Below, piece after piece: positions 51,836 through 60,795 of a DNA stretch of 64,000 bases; positions within the stretch are counted from its first letter, which is position 1; every line of letters begins with the position of its first letter. Location: NCBI GenBank assembly GCA_021738565.1, contig JAIPBT010000022.1, forward strand, positions 1-64,000. Reading direction: 5' to 3'. The DNA is from Bacteroidales bacterium. GTDB taxonomy: Bacteria > Bacteroidota > Bacteroidia > Bacteroidales > GCA-2748055. The notes under the pieces are model-generated. The model did not search any database and had not been told where the DNA came from. It saw only the letters and a list, made by a program, of their open reading frames with translations. The translations under genes and the position numbers were made by a program.

Positions 51836-54800
51836 ATGAAAACTAAACCAATAGACTACATGGCAAAGAAATTACTGATTGTAATTTTGCTTCTGATGAA
51901 TGTGTCTTTCATTTTTGCCCAAACAAAAATCGTTACAGGTATGGTTACAGATGAATTTGGTGCACCTTTACCTGGAGCTTCTGTAGTTATTGCCGGAACA
52001 CAGGATGGCGTTGCATCTGATGCCAATGGAAAATATAGCATCGAAGTATCTGAAAATGACCAACTGACCTTCTCCTTTGTGGGAATGGTTGAACAGACAG
52101 TATCAATCGGGTCCGGTAATATTTATGATGTCACGCTTATTGAATCGGCCGTAGGTATTGAAGATGTTGTTGTGATCGGTTATGGTACTGTAAGGAAAAA
52201 AGATTTAACAGGTGCTGTTTCAGTGATTGATACTGATCAAATTGAAAACAGGAGGTCCAGTGACCTGGCAGGGTCAATTAAAGGACTTGCAGCAGGAGTA
52301 AAGGTTACCTCAGGAGGAATGGCAGGCGGAGAATCTTCAGTCATTATAAGGGGAATTGGGAACCTGACTAATAATGCTCCCCTCTATATAGTTGATGGAG
52401 TGCCTTCAAATGCCGGGCTTACAATTAATATGGCTGATATAGAAAGCATCCAGATTCTTAAAGATGCATCTTCTGCTGCTATTTATGGTTCCAGGGCAGC
52501 AAACGGAGTAATAATTGTAACAACGAAACAGGGGCATGAAGGGCCTTTAAAGGTTGAGTATTCAGGACAGGTTAGTTATAACTGGCTGCCTGAGCATGAT
52601 TTGCTCTCAAGAGAGGAGTGGGTGAAGTTTGATGACATGGCTTACGACAATGCCATTGAAGCGGGAATTGCTACCAAAAGGCAGTCACATTTTCCTTATT
52701 CAACTGACTGGCAGGAGGAGTTGTTCAAGCCGGGAATGAAGCATAATCATAATATTTCTTTATCTGGTGGAAATAAAAACGGACAGTATTATGTCTCATA
52801 TAATAAAATGTACGACGAAGGCACATTATATGGAATGTTCTACGATCGTAATTCTTTCAGGGTAAATTCATCCGGCAAAAAAGGAGTATTTTCATATGGG
52901 CAAAATTTACGTTTTGTGGATAACAGCTGGGATGGATATGCTGGTTCGCCTTTCGCAGAAGTAATCGCAATTTCACCTACTATCCCGGTTTATGACCCTA
53001 ATAATCATGGAGGTTTTGGTTTCGGAGATCCGGACAGTTGCAATACTTACGCACTGAATCCAATCGCACGACAAGAAATTGAGGGGAGAGCTATTCGCAA
53101 CACCTATCTAAGCGGTAATGTTTATGGGCAGATTGAGCTGCTAAAATTGTTTACCTATAAAGTTAATGTTGGATATACGACAAACTGGGGTGTGACGGAT
53201 ATACTTAGAAAAAGTGGTTCCTGGACAATGGGGCAGGCAGATGATCCTTCCTATCTTACAAAGCAGATTAACAGGTTTGGTGGATTCCTTCTGGAAAATA
53301 CGCTGGATTTCAAAAAGACTTTTAAGAATCACAAAATCGAGGCACTGGCAGGCATTACCTATCAAGATGAACGGCCAGAAGACCTTAATTCGACGAAATA
53401 TGATCCTCTTGTGGTTGGCGAGAAGTACTATATGACGTTAAACTCTGCAACTGGAGATGCTATGTCTGGCGGAGGATATGGAGAATCTGCCCTTCTATCA
53501 TATTTTGGGCGTGTAAGTTATATCTACGCAGATAAGTATATTCTTAATTTTACTGTAAGGAGAGACGGGACCTCACGTCTTCCGATTGAGAACAGGTGGG
53601 GGAATTTCCCCTCTATATCAGGAGCATGGAGGATAAGTAAAGAGGATTTCTTTAATGTACAATTTATCAGCGATTTGAAAATCCGGGCCAACTATGGTAT
53701 ACTGGGAAATTCCAATATTGGCTACTGGGATTATATTGCAGTGATGAATACTGCTCCAAGGGCAGTTTTTGGAATTCCTGAGCATATGGACCTTGGAGTA
53801 ATCCAGTCAAAACTTGTGAACAGAAATATTACCTGGGAAAAACAGATACAAACCAACATTGGGCTTGATATTGCATTTTTTGAAAACAAGTTCACTATGT
53901 CGGCTGAATATTTTATCTCGGAGAGCAGAGATCTGTTAGTTGCACTTCCCATACTTGCTACGACAGGAAACAATGGGGGGAATCCAATTGTTAATGCCGC
54001 TAGCCTGGAAAATAAGGGATTGGAACTTGATTTTCACTGGAGAGAAAAAGTTGGGGATTTATCTTATGGTACGTCACTTAATTTCTCCAGGATAAGAAAT
54101 AAAGTGCTGGATTTGGGTTATGGCAAGACTGAGCATTATACCTATTTGTCTAAAACTGAAATTGGTCAGCCGCTCGGCAGTTTCTATCTGTATAAGATGC
54201 TTGGAATTTTTGATACCGATGAGGAGATTCAGGCACATGTAAACTCTGAGGGAATTGTTATTCAACCGGATGCAGTTCCAGGAGATATTAAGTACGATGA
54301 TTATGATGATAATGGAGATATCAGCAGCACTGACAGACAAATTGTGGGTAGTCCATGGCCGAAATTTGAGACAGGAGTATCCTTATTTGCTAACTGGAAG
54401 GGCTTTGACGTGAATATTCTTGGACATGGAAGGTTTGGACAGATGATATGGAATGGGTCACGTGCAACGGCAGGAGACTTCACACAGAGTCAAAATAACT
54501 TTGTTACACTGAATCCATGGACAGAAACAAATATGGACACCGATCAGCCGCGACTTGTTTTTGGAGACACCAGGAACAGCAGAGGTGATCAGGACAGGTG
54601 GTTGGAAGACGGTTCTTTCTTCAGGATTAGTGAAATAGCCTTTGGATATACTGTCCCGGAAACTATTATTCAGAAGGTAAAAATGGACAAACTGAGATTG
54701 GGAATTTCATTTAACAACCTGATCACTTTCACAAATTACAAAGGCCTGGATCCCGATTTTTACGACAATGGAATCTTCACTATTTCTGCCGATAACAATG

Positions 54801-54850
54801 CTTATCCAAATACCAGGTCTGTTATGGCGTCTCTTACAATTGGTTTTTAA
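51836..54850 (+). CDS. SusC-family TonB-dependent outer-membrane transporter
   Basis: 1004 residues. The signal peptide is best read from the internal Met at residue 9 (MAKKLLIVILLLMNVSFIFAQ); both ATGs (51836 and 51860) are possible. A carboxypeptidase-like domain (VTGMVTDEFGAPLPGASVVIAG) precedes the TonB box-like VVVIGYGTVRKKDLTGAV and the plug (RGIGNLTNNAPLYIVDGVP, GSRAANGVIIVTTKQ). The barrel ends NAYPNTRSVMASLTIGF, with a final aromatic residue as needed for barrel insertion. With the SusD partner it imports a glycan- or nucleoside-like ligand over the outer membrane. Resembles RusC of the ribose/nucleoside locus of Bacteroides by context. Confidence 0.95.
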   Translation: MKTKPIDYMAKKLLIVILLLMNVSFIFAQTKIVTGMVTDEFGAPLPGASVVIAGTQDGVASDANGKYSIEVSENDQLTFSFVGMVEQTVSIGSGNIYDVTLIESAVGIEDVVVIGYGTVRKKDLTGAVSVIDTDQIENRRSSDLAGSIKGLAAGVKVTSGGMAGGESSVIIRGIGNLTNNAPLYIVDGVPSNAGLTINMADIESIQILKDASSAAIYGSRAANGVIIVTTKQGHEGPLKVEYSGQVSYNWLPEHDLLSREEWVKFDDMAYDNAIEAGIATKRQSHFPYSTDWQEELFKPGMKHNHNISLSGGNKNGQYYVSYNKMYDEGTLYGMFYDRNSFRVNSSGKKGVFSYGQNLRFVDNSWDGYAGSPFAEVIAISPTIPVYDPNNHGGFGFGDPDSCNTYALNPIARQEIEGRAIRNTYLSGNVYGQIELLKLFTYKVNVGYTTNWGVTDILRKSGSWTMGQADDPSYLTKQINRFGGFLLENTLDFKKTFKNHKIEALAGITYQDERPEDLNSTKYDPLVVGEKYYMTLNSATGDAMSGGGYGESALLSYFGRVSYIYADKYILNFTVRRDGTSRLPIENRWGNFPSISGAWRISKEDFFNVQFISDLKIRANYGILGNSNIGYWDYIAVMNTAPRAVFGIPEHMDLGVIQSKLVNRNITWEKQIQTNIGLDIAFFENKFTMSAEYFISESRDLLVALPILATTGNNGGNPIVNAASLENKGLELDFHWREKVGDLSYGTSLNFSRIRNKVLDLGYGKTEHYTYLSKTEIGQPLGSFYLYKMLGIFDTDEEIQAHVNSEGIVIQPDAVPGDIKYDDYDDNGDISSTDRQIVGSPWPKFETGVSLFANWKGFDVNILGHGRFGQMIWNGSRATAGDFTQSQNNFVTLNPWTETNMDTDQPRLVFGDTRNSRGDQDRWLEDGSFFRISEIAFGYTVPETIIQKVKMDKLRLGISFNNLITFTNYKGLDPDFYDNGIFTISADNNAYPNTRSVMASLTIGF

Positions 54851-54868
54851 TCTTCAAACGATACTATC

Positions 54869-56443
54869 ATGAAAAAAATATTTATCATATTCATCATTGT
54901 TGCAATTACTGCATGTGATCCCCTTGATTTGTTGGAGATTCCTAATCCCAACACATACACTACACAGGATTTTTGGCAATCTGAAGAGGATATAGAGCTT
55001 GGTCTGGTTGCGGTATATAATATGTTCTACAAACAGGGTACCTGGACCAGGAATATATACACACAAATGGATGGAAATGCAGACGACGGCACCAGCAAGG
55101 CCGGTTGGACAGAGTTACAGGAATGGGCGAAATTCATTTATACGAACTATGATTTTTTTGAAGTTGGAATAAAGATCTGGAGTGAACATTATAAAGCAAT
55201 ATTCAGGGCCAACCAGGTACTCGATCATATAGACGATATAGAATTTGAGGATGAGGATTATAAAGAGAGTATCAAAGGTCAATTGTATTTCCTCAGAGCC
55301 TTCTACTACTTCTATCTCGAAATATTATGGGAAGATGTTCCAATTGTATTGCATACATCCAGTGCAGATGATGTACCGCAACAAATGCCGGCAGATAGTG
55401 TATGGGCACAAATAGAATCAGACCTGATTCTTGCTGTCGATCGTTTACCAGACCAGTGGAATCCTGAAGACCTTGGGAGGCCCACAAAAGGAGGAGCCCT
55501 TGCCTTGCTTGGAAAAGCATATATGCAGCAGCATAAATGGCAGGAAGCAAAAGATGCGTTGTATTGGCTGGTGGAAGGAGAAGGGAATGTTTATTATGGA
55601 TTGGTGGATGATTATGAAGAGAATTTCACTTCTCTGAATGAACATAATGAGGAATCAGTCTTTGAGATTCAATTCAGTCAGGTGAATCCTACAGGTTTTG
55701 ACGTCGATTTTGACCCTAACTCACAGTTGGGAACTCAGATTGCCATCAACTCCTCCCCAAAAGGGCTGGGCTGGAATAATATACAGGCAAACCGCTGGTT
55801 GGTCGACTATTATAAAAGAGAGAAAACTATCGATGGCAAAAATGATTATCGCTTGTTTATTAACTTCTGGTATAACGACAGGCAGGCAGACTTTCCGGAT
55901 CAGACAGATTTTCTCATTTATGGAAGAACTTGGACCTCTGATCCAACATGGAGCAGGCAGGTATTCATACGTAAATATATGACAACCACATTGGAAGGCA
56001 CTGAAGCGGAATTTTATTGGAACGATATTAATTTCCGTCTTATTCGGTATTCTGATGTATTGCTATTATATGCAGAAGTTCTGAATGAGTTAAATGGAGG
56101 ACCTACACCTTATGCTATTGAATGTGTTAACAGGGTCAGAACACGAGCTAACTTGCCGTTGTTGCAGAACAGCACATATTATACAGATCCAGCAATCCTT
56201 ACTGACCAAACGGCGTTTCTCAAGCATCTTCAAACAGAACGTGCATTAGAACTTCCTTGCGAGTGTGTGAGATGGATTGACCTGAAAAGATGGGGATTAC
56301 TTATGACCCAGGAAGGATTGGATGAATTAACTGAAAGGGATAAGGATTTTAAATCTTTTGAATTAGGAAAATCACACCGGCTGCCTATTCCTCAATCAGA
56401 GGTGGATAATAATCCAAATCTTAATCAGAATGAACCTTATTAA
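54869..56443 (+). CDS. SusD-family outer-membrane ligand-binding lipoprotein
   Basis: 524 residues. Lipoprotein signal MKKIFIIFIIVAITAC with the lipid-attached Cys at residue 16. Typical SusD features: YTTQDFWQSEEDIELGLVAVYNM, IKGQLYFLRAFYYFYLEILWEDVPIV, and a C-terminal NFRLIRYSDVLLLYAEVLNEL with RALELPCECVRWIDLKRWG. The four TPR-like units hold the ligand-binding lid over the SusC pore. The gene starts 18 bases after susC. The ligand is predicted to be a nucleoside or ribose-containing compound because of the downstream genes. Confidence 0.95.
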   Translation: MKKIFIIFIIVAITACDPLDLLEIPNPNTYTTQDFWQSEEDIELGLVAVYNMFYKQGTWTRNIYTQMDGNADDGTSKAGWTELQEWAKFIYTNYDFFEVGIKIWSEHYKAIFRANQVLDHIDDIEFEDEDYKESIKGQLYFLRAFYYFYLEILWEDVPIVLHTSSADDVPQQMPADSVWAQIESDLILAVDRLPDQWNPEDLGRPTKGGALALLGKAYMQQHKWQEAKDALYWLVEGEGNVYYGLVDDYEENFTSLNEHNEESVFEIQFSQVNPTGFDVDFDPNSQLGTQIAINSSPKGLGWNNIQANRWLVDYYKREKTIDGKNDYRLFINFWYNDRQADFPDQTDFLIYGRTWTSDPTWSRQVFIRKYMTTTLEGTEAEFYWNDINFRLIRYSDVLLLYAEVLNELNGGPTPYAIECVNRVRTRANLPLLQNSTYYTDPAILTDQTAFLKHLQTERALELPCECVRWIDLKRWGLLMTQEGLDELTERDKDFKSFELGKSHRLPIPQSEVDNNPNLNQNEPY

Positions 56444-56502
56444 AACACTGTTTACCAAATTAATACAAATATATTTAGTAATAACCGATTGATTATAAAA
56501 TT

Positions 56503-57504
56503 ATGTTCATAGTTGAAAATTACTCCCTTGCAATAATGTTCTGCTTCATTACAATGTTGTGTTGGGGTTCATGGGGAAACACCCAGAAGTTAGCCAGTAA
56601 AACATGGAGATACGAATTATTCTACTGGGATTACGTGATTGGAATTCTATTGTTTTCAGTCATCTCAGCGTTCACCCTGGGTAGTTTTGGAGACGGAGGG
56701 CGATCCTTCTTAACTGACCTGGGACAGGCAGACATAAAAAATATCGGTAGCGCCTTTACGGGAGGAATAATATTCAATGCGGCAAACATACTTTTGTCCA
56801 GTGCTATTGCTGTGGCAGGCATGTCAGTTGCTTTTCCTGTGGGAATTGGCCTTGCTTTGGTATTAGGAGTAATTATTAACTATTTCGGAAGTCAGAAGGG
56901 AGACCCGGTGTGGATTTTTATTGGAGTGGCTTTAATTACCATTGCAATAATTATCAATGCTATCGCCTATAACAGGACATCAAAAGACAATAAAAGAGTT
57001 AATACCAGAGGAATAGTATTGTCTATTGTTGCCGGTGTTCTAATGTCATTCTTCTATCGTTTTATAGCAGCAAGTATGGACCTTGAGGACTTTGTGAATC
57101 CAGCTGCAGGTAAGATGACACCATACACTGCAGTATTTATATTTTCACTCGGAATATTTGCGAGCAACTTTATTTTCAATACCATCCTGATGAAAAAACC
57201 AATAAACGGGCCATCAGTGAACTATAGGATGTATTTCAAAGGGAAGTTATCAACACACATGGTCGGGGTTTTAGGAGGTTTGATATGGGGTCTTGGAAAC
57301 TCTTTAAACCTGATTGCTGCTGGTAAAGCTGGTGCAGCCATTTCATATGGTTTAGGACAAGGAGCCACTCTTGTCGCAGCACTTTGGGGTGTATTTATTT
57401 GGAAAGAATTCAAGGATTCATCCAAATCCACGAATTGGATGCTTGCAGTCATGTTTGCATTTTTTGTACTTGGAATATTATCAATTATTTATGCCGGTCA
57501 GTGA
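56503..57504 (+). CDS. Ribose/glucose-type sugar permease (GRP/RhaT-like, DMT superfamily)
   Basis: 333 residues with about ten hydrophobic segments in two five-helix halves. N-terminal features FITMLCWGSWGNTQKLA and YWDYVIGILLFSVI are characteristic of the family, and ISYGLGQGATLVAALWGVFIWKEF marks the second half. It is an inner-membrane secondary transporter. In the Bacteroides rus locus a comparable permease, RusT, is encoded next to ribokinases, so ribose import is the best guess. It lies 60 bases after susD and just before the ribokinase gene. Confidence 0.85.
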   Translation: MFIVENYSLAIMFCFITMLCWGSWGNTQKLASKTWRYELFYWDYVIGILLFSVISAFTLGSFGDGGRSFLTDLGQADIKNIGSAFTGGIIFNAANILLSSAIAVAGMSVAFPVGIGLALVLGVIINYFGSQKGDPVWIFIGVALITIAIIINAIAYNRTSKDNKRVNTRGIVLSIVAGVLMSFFYRFIAASMDLEDFVNPAAGKMTPYTAVFIFSLGIFASNFIFNTILMKKPINGPSVNYRMYFKGKLSTHMVGVLGGLIWGLGNSLNLIAAGKAGAAISYGLGQGATLVAALWGVFIWKEFKDSSKSTNWMLAVMFAFFVLGILSIIYAGQ

Positions 57505-57512
57505 ATCGGTTC

Positions 57513-58478
57513 ATGAAAAATAAACAATCTGATAATAATATAAATAAAAGAATTGTGAAGAATATTTTAGTTATAGGAAGCTCGAATATTGATCTGATTG
57601 CCCAGGTAGAACGTTTTCCTCAGCCAGGTGAGACCATAGGAAATGCTATCTATAGTAAAATGTTTGGAGGAAAAGGAGCCAATCAGGCAGTTGCAGCCGT
57701 ACGGGCTGGTGGAGAAGTGACTTTTGTGACAAGTGTAGGAGACGATGGGTATGCCTCCGAATTGAAGGAGCATTTCAAGTCAAACGGAATAAATATTAAG
57801 TATCTGCGCCAGGCAGACAATTGTCCTACTGGTGTGGCCCTCATTTTGGTCGATGCTGCCGGTGAGAACATAATTGCAGTCGCCCCTGGTGCAAATGCTA
57901 AATTGACAGCAAACCTTGTTGAAGAAACACTGATTGAATCAACTGATATAATACTAATGCAAATGGAGATACCCTATCAAACTGTCAGGGAGATAGCATT
58001 ATTGGCAAAAAAGTACAATACAAAGGTCATGCTTAATCCTGCTCCGGCCAGGGTCCTTGATGAAGAGCTGATGGATTGTGTTGATTATTTGGTTGTAAAT
58101 GAGTCGGAAGCGAATTTGATTTCCGGTTTAGATATTGAACGGGATGGACTTGAGGTGGTTGCACGAAAAATGCTGGAGATGGGCAGTAAGATGATCATTA
58201 TTACCCTTGGTAAAGATGGTTCATATATCTATTCTGATGAGCTAAGGAAGGGGGTGAAGAGTTATACGGTTACTGCTGTTGATTCAACTGCTGCAGGTGA
58301 TACATTTTGCGGTGTGCTGGCGGTAGGTATTTCAGGTGGAAATGAGATTACGGAAGCAGTAAGATTTGCATCAGCTGCTGCCGCCATTTCAGTCACCAAA
58401 TTAGGTGCCCAGGACTCTATACCTCTGGCTGAAGATATTGAATCATTTATTGAAAAAAATCATCGAGTAGTTTCCTGA
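57513..58478 (+). CDS. rbsK: Ribokinase (PfkB family)
   Basis: About 321 residues from the ATG at 57513 (MKNKQSDNNIN), 9 bases after the permease stop; a longer frame overlapping the permease is rejected. PfkB signature 1 is MFGGKGANQAVAAVRAGG near residue 50. Signature 2 is VDSTAAGDTFCGVLAVG near residue 265, with the catalytic Asp in AAGD. The substrate-binding GSSNIDL and MQMEIPYQTV are as in ribokinases. It phosphorylates ribose to ribose-5-phosphate with ATP. Cytoplasmic. In the pathway it follows the permease and acts on ribose freed by the nucleoside hydrolases. Confidence 0.93.
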   Translation: MKNKQSDNNINKRIVKNILVIGSSNIDLIAQVERFPQPGETIGNAIYSKMFGGKGANQAVAAVRAGGEVTFVTSVGDDGYASELKEHFKSNGINIKYLRQADNCPTGVALILVDAAGENIIAVAPGANAKLTANLVEETLIESTDIILMQMEIPYQTVREIALLAKKYNTKVMLNPAPARVLDEELMDCVDYLVVNESEANLISGLDIERDGLEVVARKMLEMGSKMIIITLGKDGSYIYSDELRKGVKSYTVTAVDSTAAGDTFCGVLAVGISGGNEITEAVRFASAAAAISVTKLGAQDSIPLAEDIESFIEKNHRVVS

Positions 58479-58534
58479 CAATAGAATAAAGAGATAGGGT
58501 TATTATCTGGTTACCAAAACATTAAATTGAAATA

Positions 58535-59590
58535 ATGCGAGTAGTTTTTTTTATGTTTTTGATGAGTGTCCTTCAGTTTAGCTGTACAAGTTCGAATTCT
58601 GACCCGACCTCACCTGAGCCATTATCTATAATATTTGATACGGATATAGGTAATGATATTGATGATGTGCTCGCCCTGGATATGTTGTATAAATATTTGG
58701 ATCAGGGAAAAATCAATTTATTAGGTATAGTATCCAGTAAGGACGATCATCCATATTGTGCTGAATTCCTGGATATATTAAATACCTGGTATGGCTACCC
58801 TGATATCCCGGTTGGGGTATTATATAATGGAGTTTCCAGGGAAGATTCTATCTACAGGGATCATACAAAATACTCAAAACACGTAATTGAGCTGGAAGTT
58901 GATGGGAAACCAATGTTTGAAAGAACTTTTGAAGACTATGACAACACACCATACTCAGTTGATGTAATGAGAAAATTATTGGCTCAGGCTCCTGATACTT
59001 CAGTAGTAATTATAACGGTTGGTTTCTCAACTAACATTAGTCGATTGTTAAATTCTGAGCCCGATGAATATTCATCATTGAGCGGAAAAGACCTGATCAC
59101 TAAAAAAGTTAAGTATCTGTCGATGATGGGTGGACATTATAAGAAATCTGAGGGGTTGAAAGAATTTAATATTTACATGGATGAAGCATCTGCGCGAAAT
59201 GTGTTCAGCAATTGGCCTACAGATATCCTGGCAAGTGGATTTCATGTAGGACTCTCCATCCTTTATCCGGCCACCAGTATTGAAAATGATTTTAATTATG
59301 TTGATTATCACCCACTGGTTGAGGCGTATAAGAGCTATCTGCCTATGCCTTATGACAGGCCAACTTGGGACTTAACTGCTGTACTTTCTGTAGTTGAAAT
59401 GAATCAAAAATATTTTGGGTATTCACCACCGGGCAAGGTAAGCGTAACACCTGATGAATTTATTTTTGAGGAAGATACGGCTGGGACACGAACTTTCTTG
59501 ACCGTGACACCCTCACAAGTAATCAGGGTTAAAGAACGTTTTGTTGATTTAATTTCCCTTGTACCAAAGAATAGAATTAATGAGAAATAA
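58535..59590 (+). CDS. Nucleoside hydrolase lipoprotein, copy 1
   Basis: 351 residues. Signal with lipobox MSVLQFSC and the lipid Cys near residue 18, so the enzyme is anchored outside the cytoplasm. The calcium-binding signature IIFDTDIGNDIDDVLAL lies at residues ~31-47, the IVSSKDDHPYCAEFL region follows, and the C-terminal RPTWDLTAVLSVV provides the usual Asp ligand. It splits the N-glycosidic bond of nucleosides to base and ribose. Similar exported nucleoside hydrolases are part of the rus locus. The stop overlaps the start of the next gene by 11 bases. Confidence 0.92.
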   Translation: MRVVFFMFLMSVLQFSCTSSNSDPTSPEPLSIIFDTDIGNDIDDVLALDMLYKYLDQGKINLLGIVSSKDDHPYCAEFLDILNTWYGYPDIPVGVLYNGVSREDSIYRDHTKYSKHVIELEVDGKPMFERTFEDYDNTPYSVDVMRKLLAQAPDTSVVIITVGFSTNISRLLNSEPDEYSSLSGKDLITKKVKYLSMMGGHYKKSEGLKEFNIYMDEASARNVFSNWPTDILASGFHVGLSILYPATSIENDFNYVDYHPLVEAYKSYLPMPYDRPTWDLTAVLSVVEMNQKYFGYSPPGKVSVTPDEFIFEEDTAGTRTFLTVTPSQVIRVKERFVDLISLVPKNRINEK

Positions 59591-60746
59591 ATTATATATA
59601 TGTGCTTACGCACTAATCCTTGTGCTATTTACATCATGTGAAAAAGAACCGGAGGGTTTTGATTGGGAGAACTATCAACAAAATCATACAACTTCAGATT
59701 CGGGGATCATAAAGGGCATGCAAAAAGTATTTTCTTTTGCCCCTCAGAATCGATATGCTTATTGCCCTTCCATCATTGAGGAGGGAAATGTTCAACATGT
59801 TTTCTTTTGCGGGAATCCTGACGAGAATATTTTCATAGACAATATATATTACATGACTATTGACAGGGAGGGCAATACATCCACACCTAAAAGTGTTCTG
59901 CAACCAACAAATGTTGATGGCCACTGGGATGATCAACACACTTGCGATCCCTCAGTGGTGGCTGGTAAATTTGGATACAAAGGTGTTGATTACAAATATG
60001 CTATGTTCTACCTGGGCTGTACAAAAGAATTCTATTACAACGAAATTGGTGTAGCCTTTGCCAATTCACTTGATGCCAATAGCTGGGTGAAGTATGATAC
60101 AGTCTTACTCTCAAAACCCTGGAGTACAATTGGTGATCAACAGGTTTCCCCCGAAATGAAATCTTGGGGAATCGGACAGCCGGATGCCATAACACTTAAT
60201 CCTGAAAACGGAGATATATTATTGAGTTATACCCGGGGAGATAATACGGGAACCAGGGTAGTTTACAGGCTAATTTCTAATATGAAGAATGTTGATAACA
60301 TGCTAATTGGCCCGGAAAAGACCTTCCCATTAAATGGAATTAGAAAGTATAAGGATAATAGTCAGGATTATCTTTCAAATGCTGCAATTGCAATTGATGA
60401 TACAAATAAGCAGTTGGTAATGATTCGCACAATGTCTCCAATGTCCAACCTTTATCCTGCTTTCATTCATTCCTACATGGAAGTTACGAGGATCGATACT
60501 GACGATTTTTACGCCGGAACAGGGACATGGGATCCAATTGCCCAAATCTCAGTTTCTGACACTAAATATCCCAGGAATCATAATCCGGGCTTGGTGCGCG
60601 ATCAATTCGGAAATACAGTTTGTGCACCTGATACCATGGAAATATATTTTACAACAAGTTTAGAAGAGCCTGCAGTTGCCCCGAGCTTCGGCAATTTTGC
60701 AGAATGGACCTATACAATTTGGAGAGCTAAATTGAATCCTCTATAA
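59580..60746 (+). CDS. Beta-propeller lipoprotein, GH43/GH62-like
   Basis: 388 residues from the ATG at 59580 (MRNKLYICAYALILVLFTSC), with the lipid Cys at residue 20. Repeated strand motifs fit a five-bladed propeller: RYAYCPSIIEEGNVQHVFFCG, DDQHTCDPSVV, YAMFYLGCTKEFYYNEIGVA, GQPDAITLNPENGDILLSY and YLSNAAIAIDDTNKQLVMI. Acidic residues are placed as in GH43-type glycosidases (CDPS, QPDA), but I cannot assign catalytic pairs with confidence. The rus locus of Bacteroides encodes a GH43-like protein at the comparable position. The same fold recurs as the C-terminal part of the gene at 62377. It overlaps the nucleoside hydrolase gene. Confidence 0.72.
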   Translation: MRNKLYICAYALILVLFTSCEKEPEGFDWENYQQNHTTSDSGIIKGMQKVFSFAPQNRYAYCPSIIEEGNVQHVFFCGNPDENIFIDNIYYMTIDREGNTSTPKSVLQPTNVDGHWDDQHTCDPSVVAGKFGYKGVDYKYAMFYLGCTKEFYYNEIGVAFANSLDANSWVKYDTVLLSKPWSTIGDQQVSPEMKSWGIGQPDAITLNPENGDILLSYTRGDNTGTRVVYRLISNMKNVDNMLIGPEKTFPLNGIRKYKDNSQDYLSNAAIAIDDTNKQLVMIRTMSPMSNLYPAFIHSYMEVTRIDTDDFYAGTGTWDPIAQISVSDTKYPRNHNPGLVRDQFGNTVCAPDTMEIYFTTSLEEPAVAPSFGNFAEWTYTIWRAKLNPL

Positions 60747-60795
60747 AAAACAAATGAGAAAATTATTTTCAGTATTAACAATTAAATTATTAACT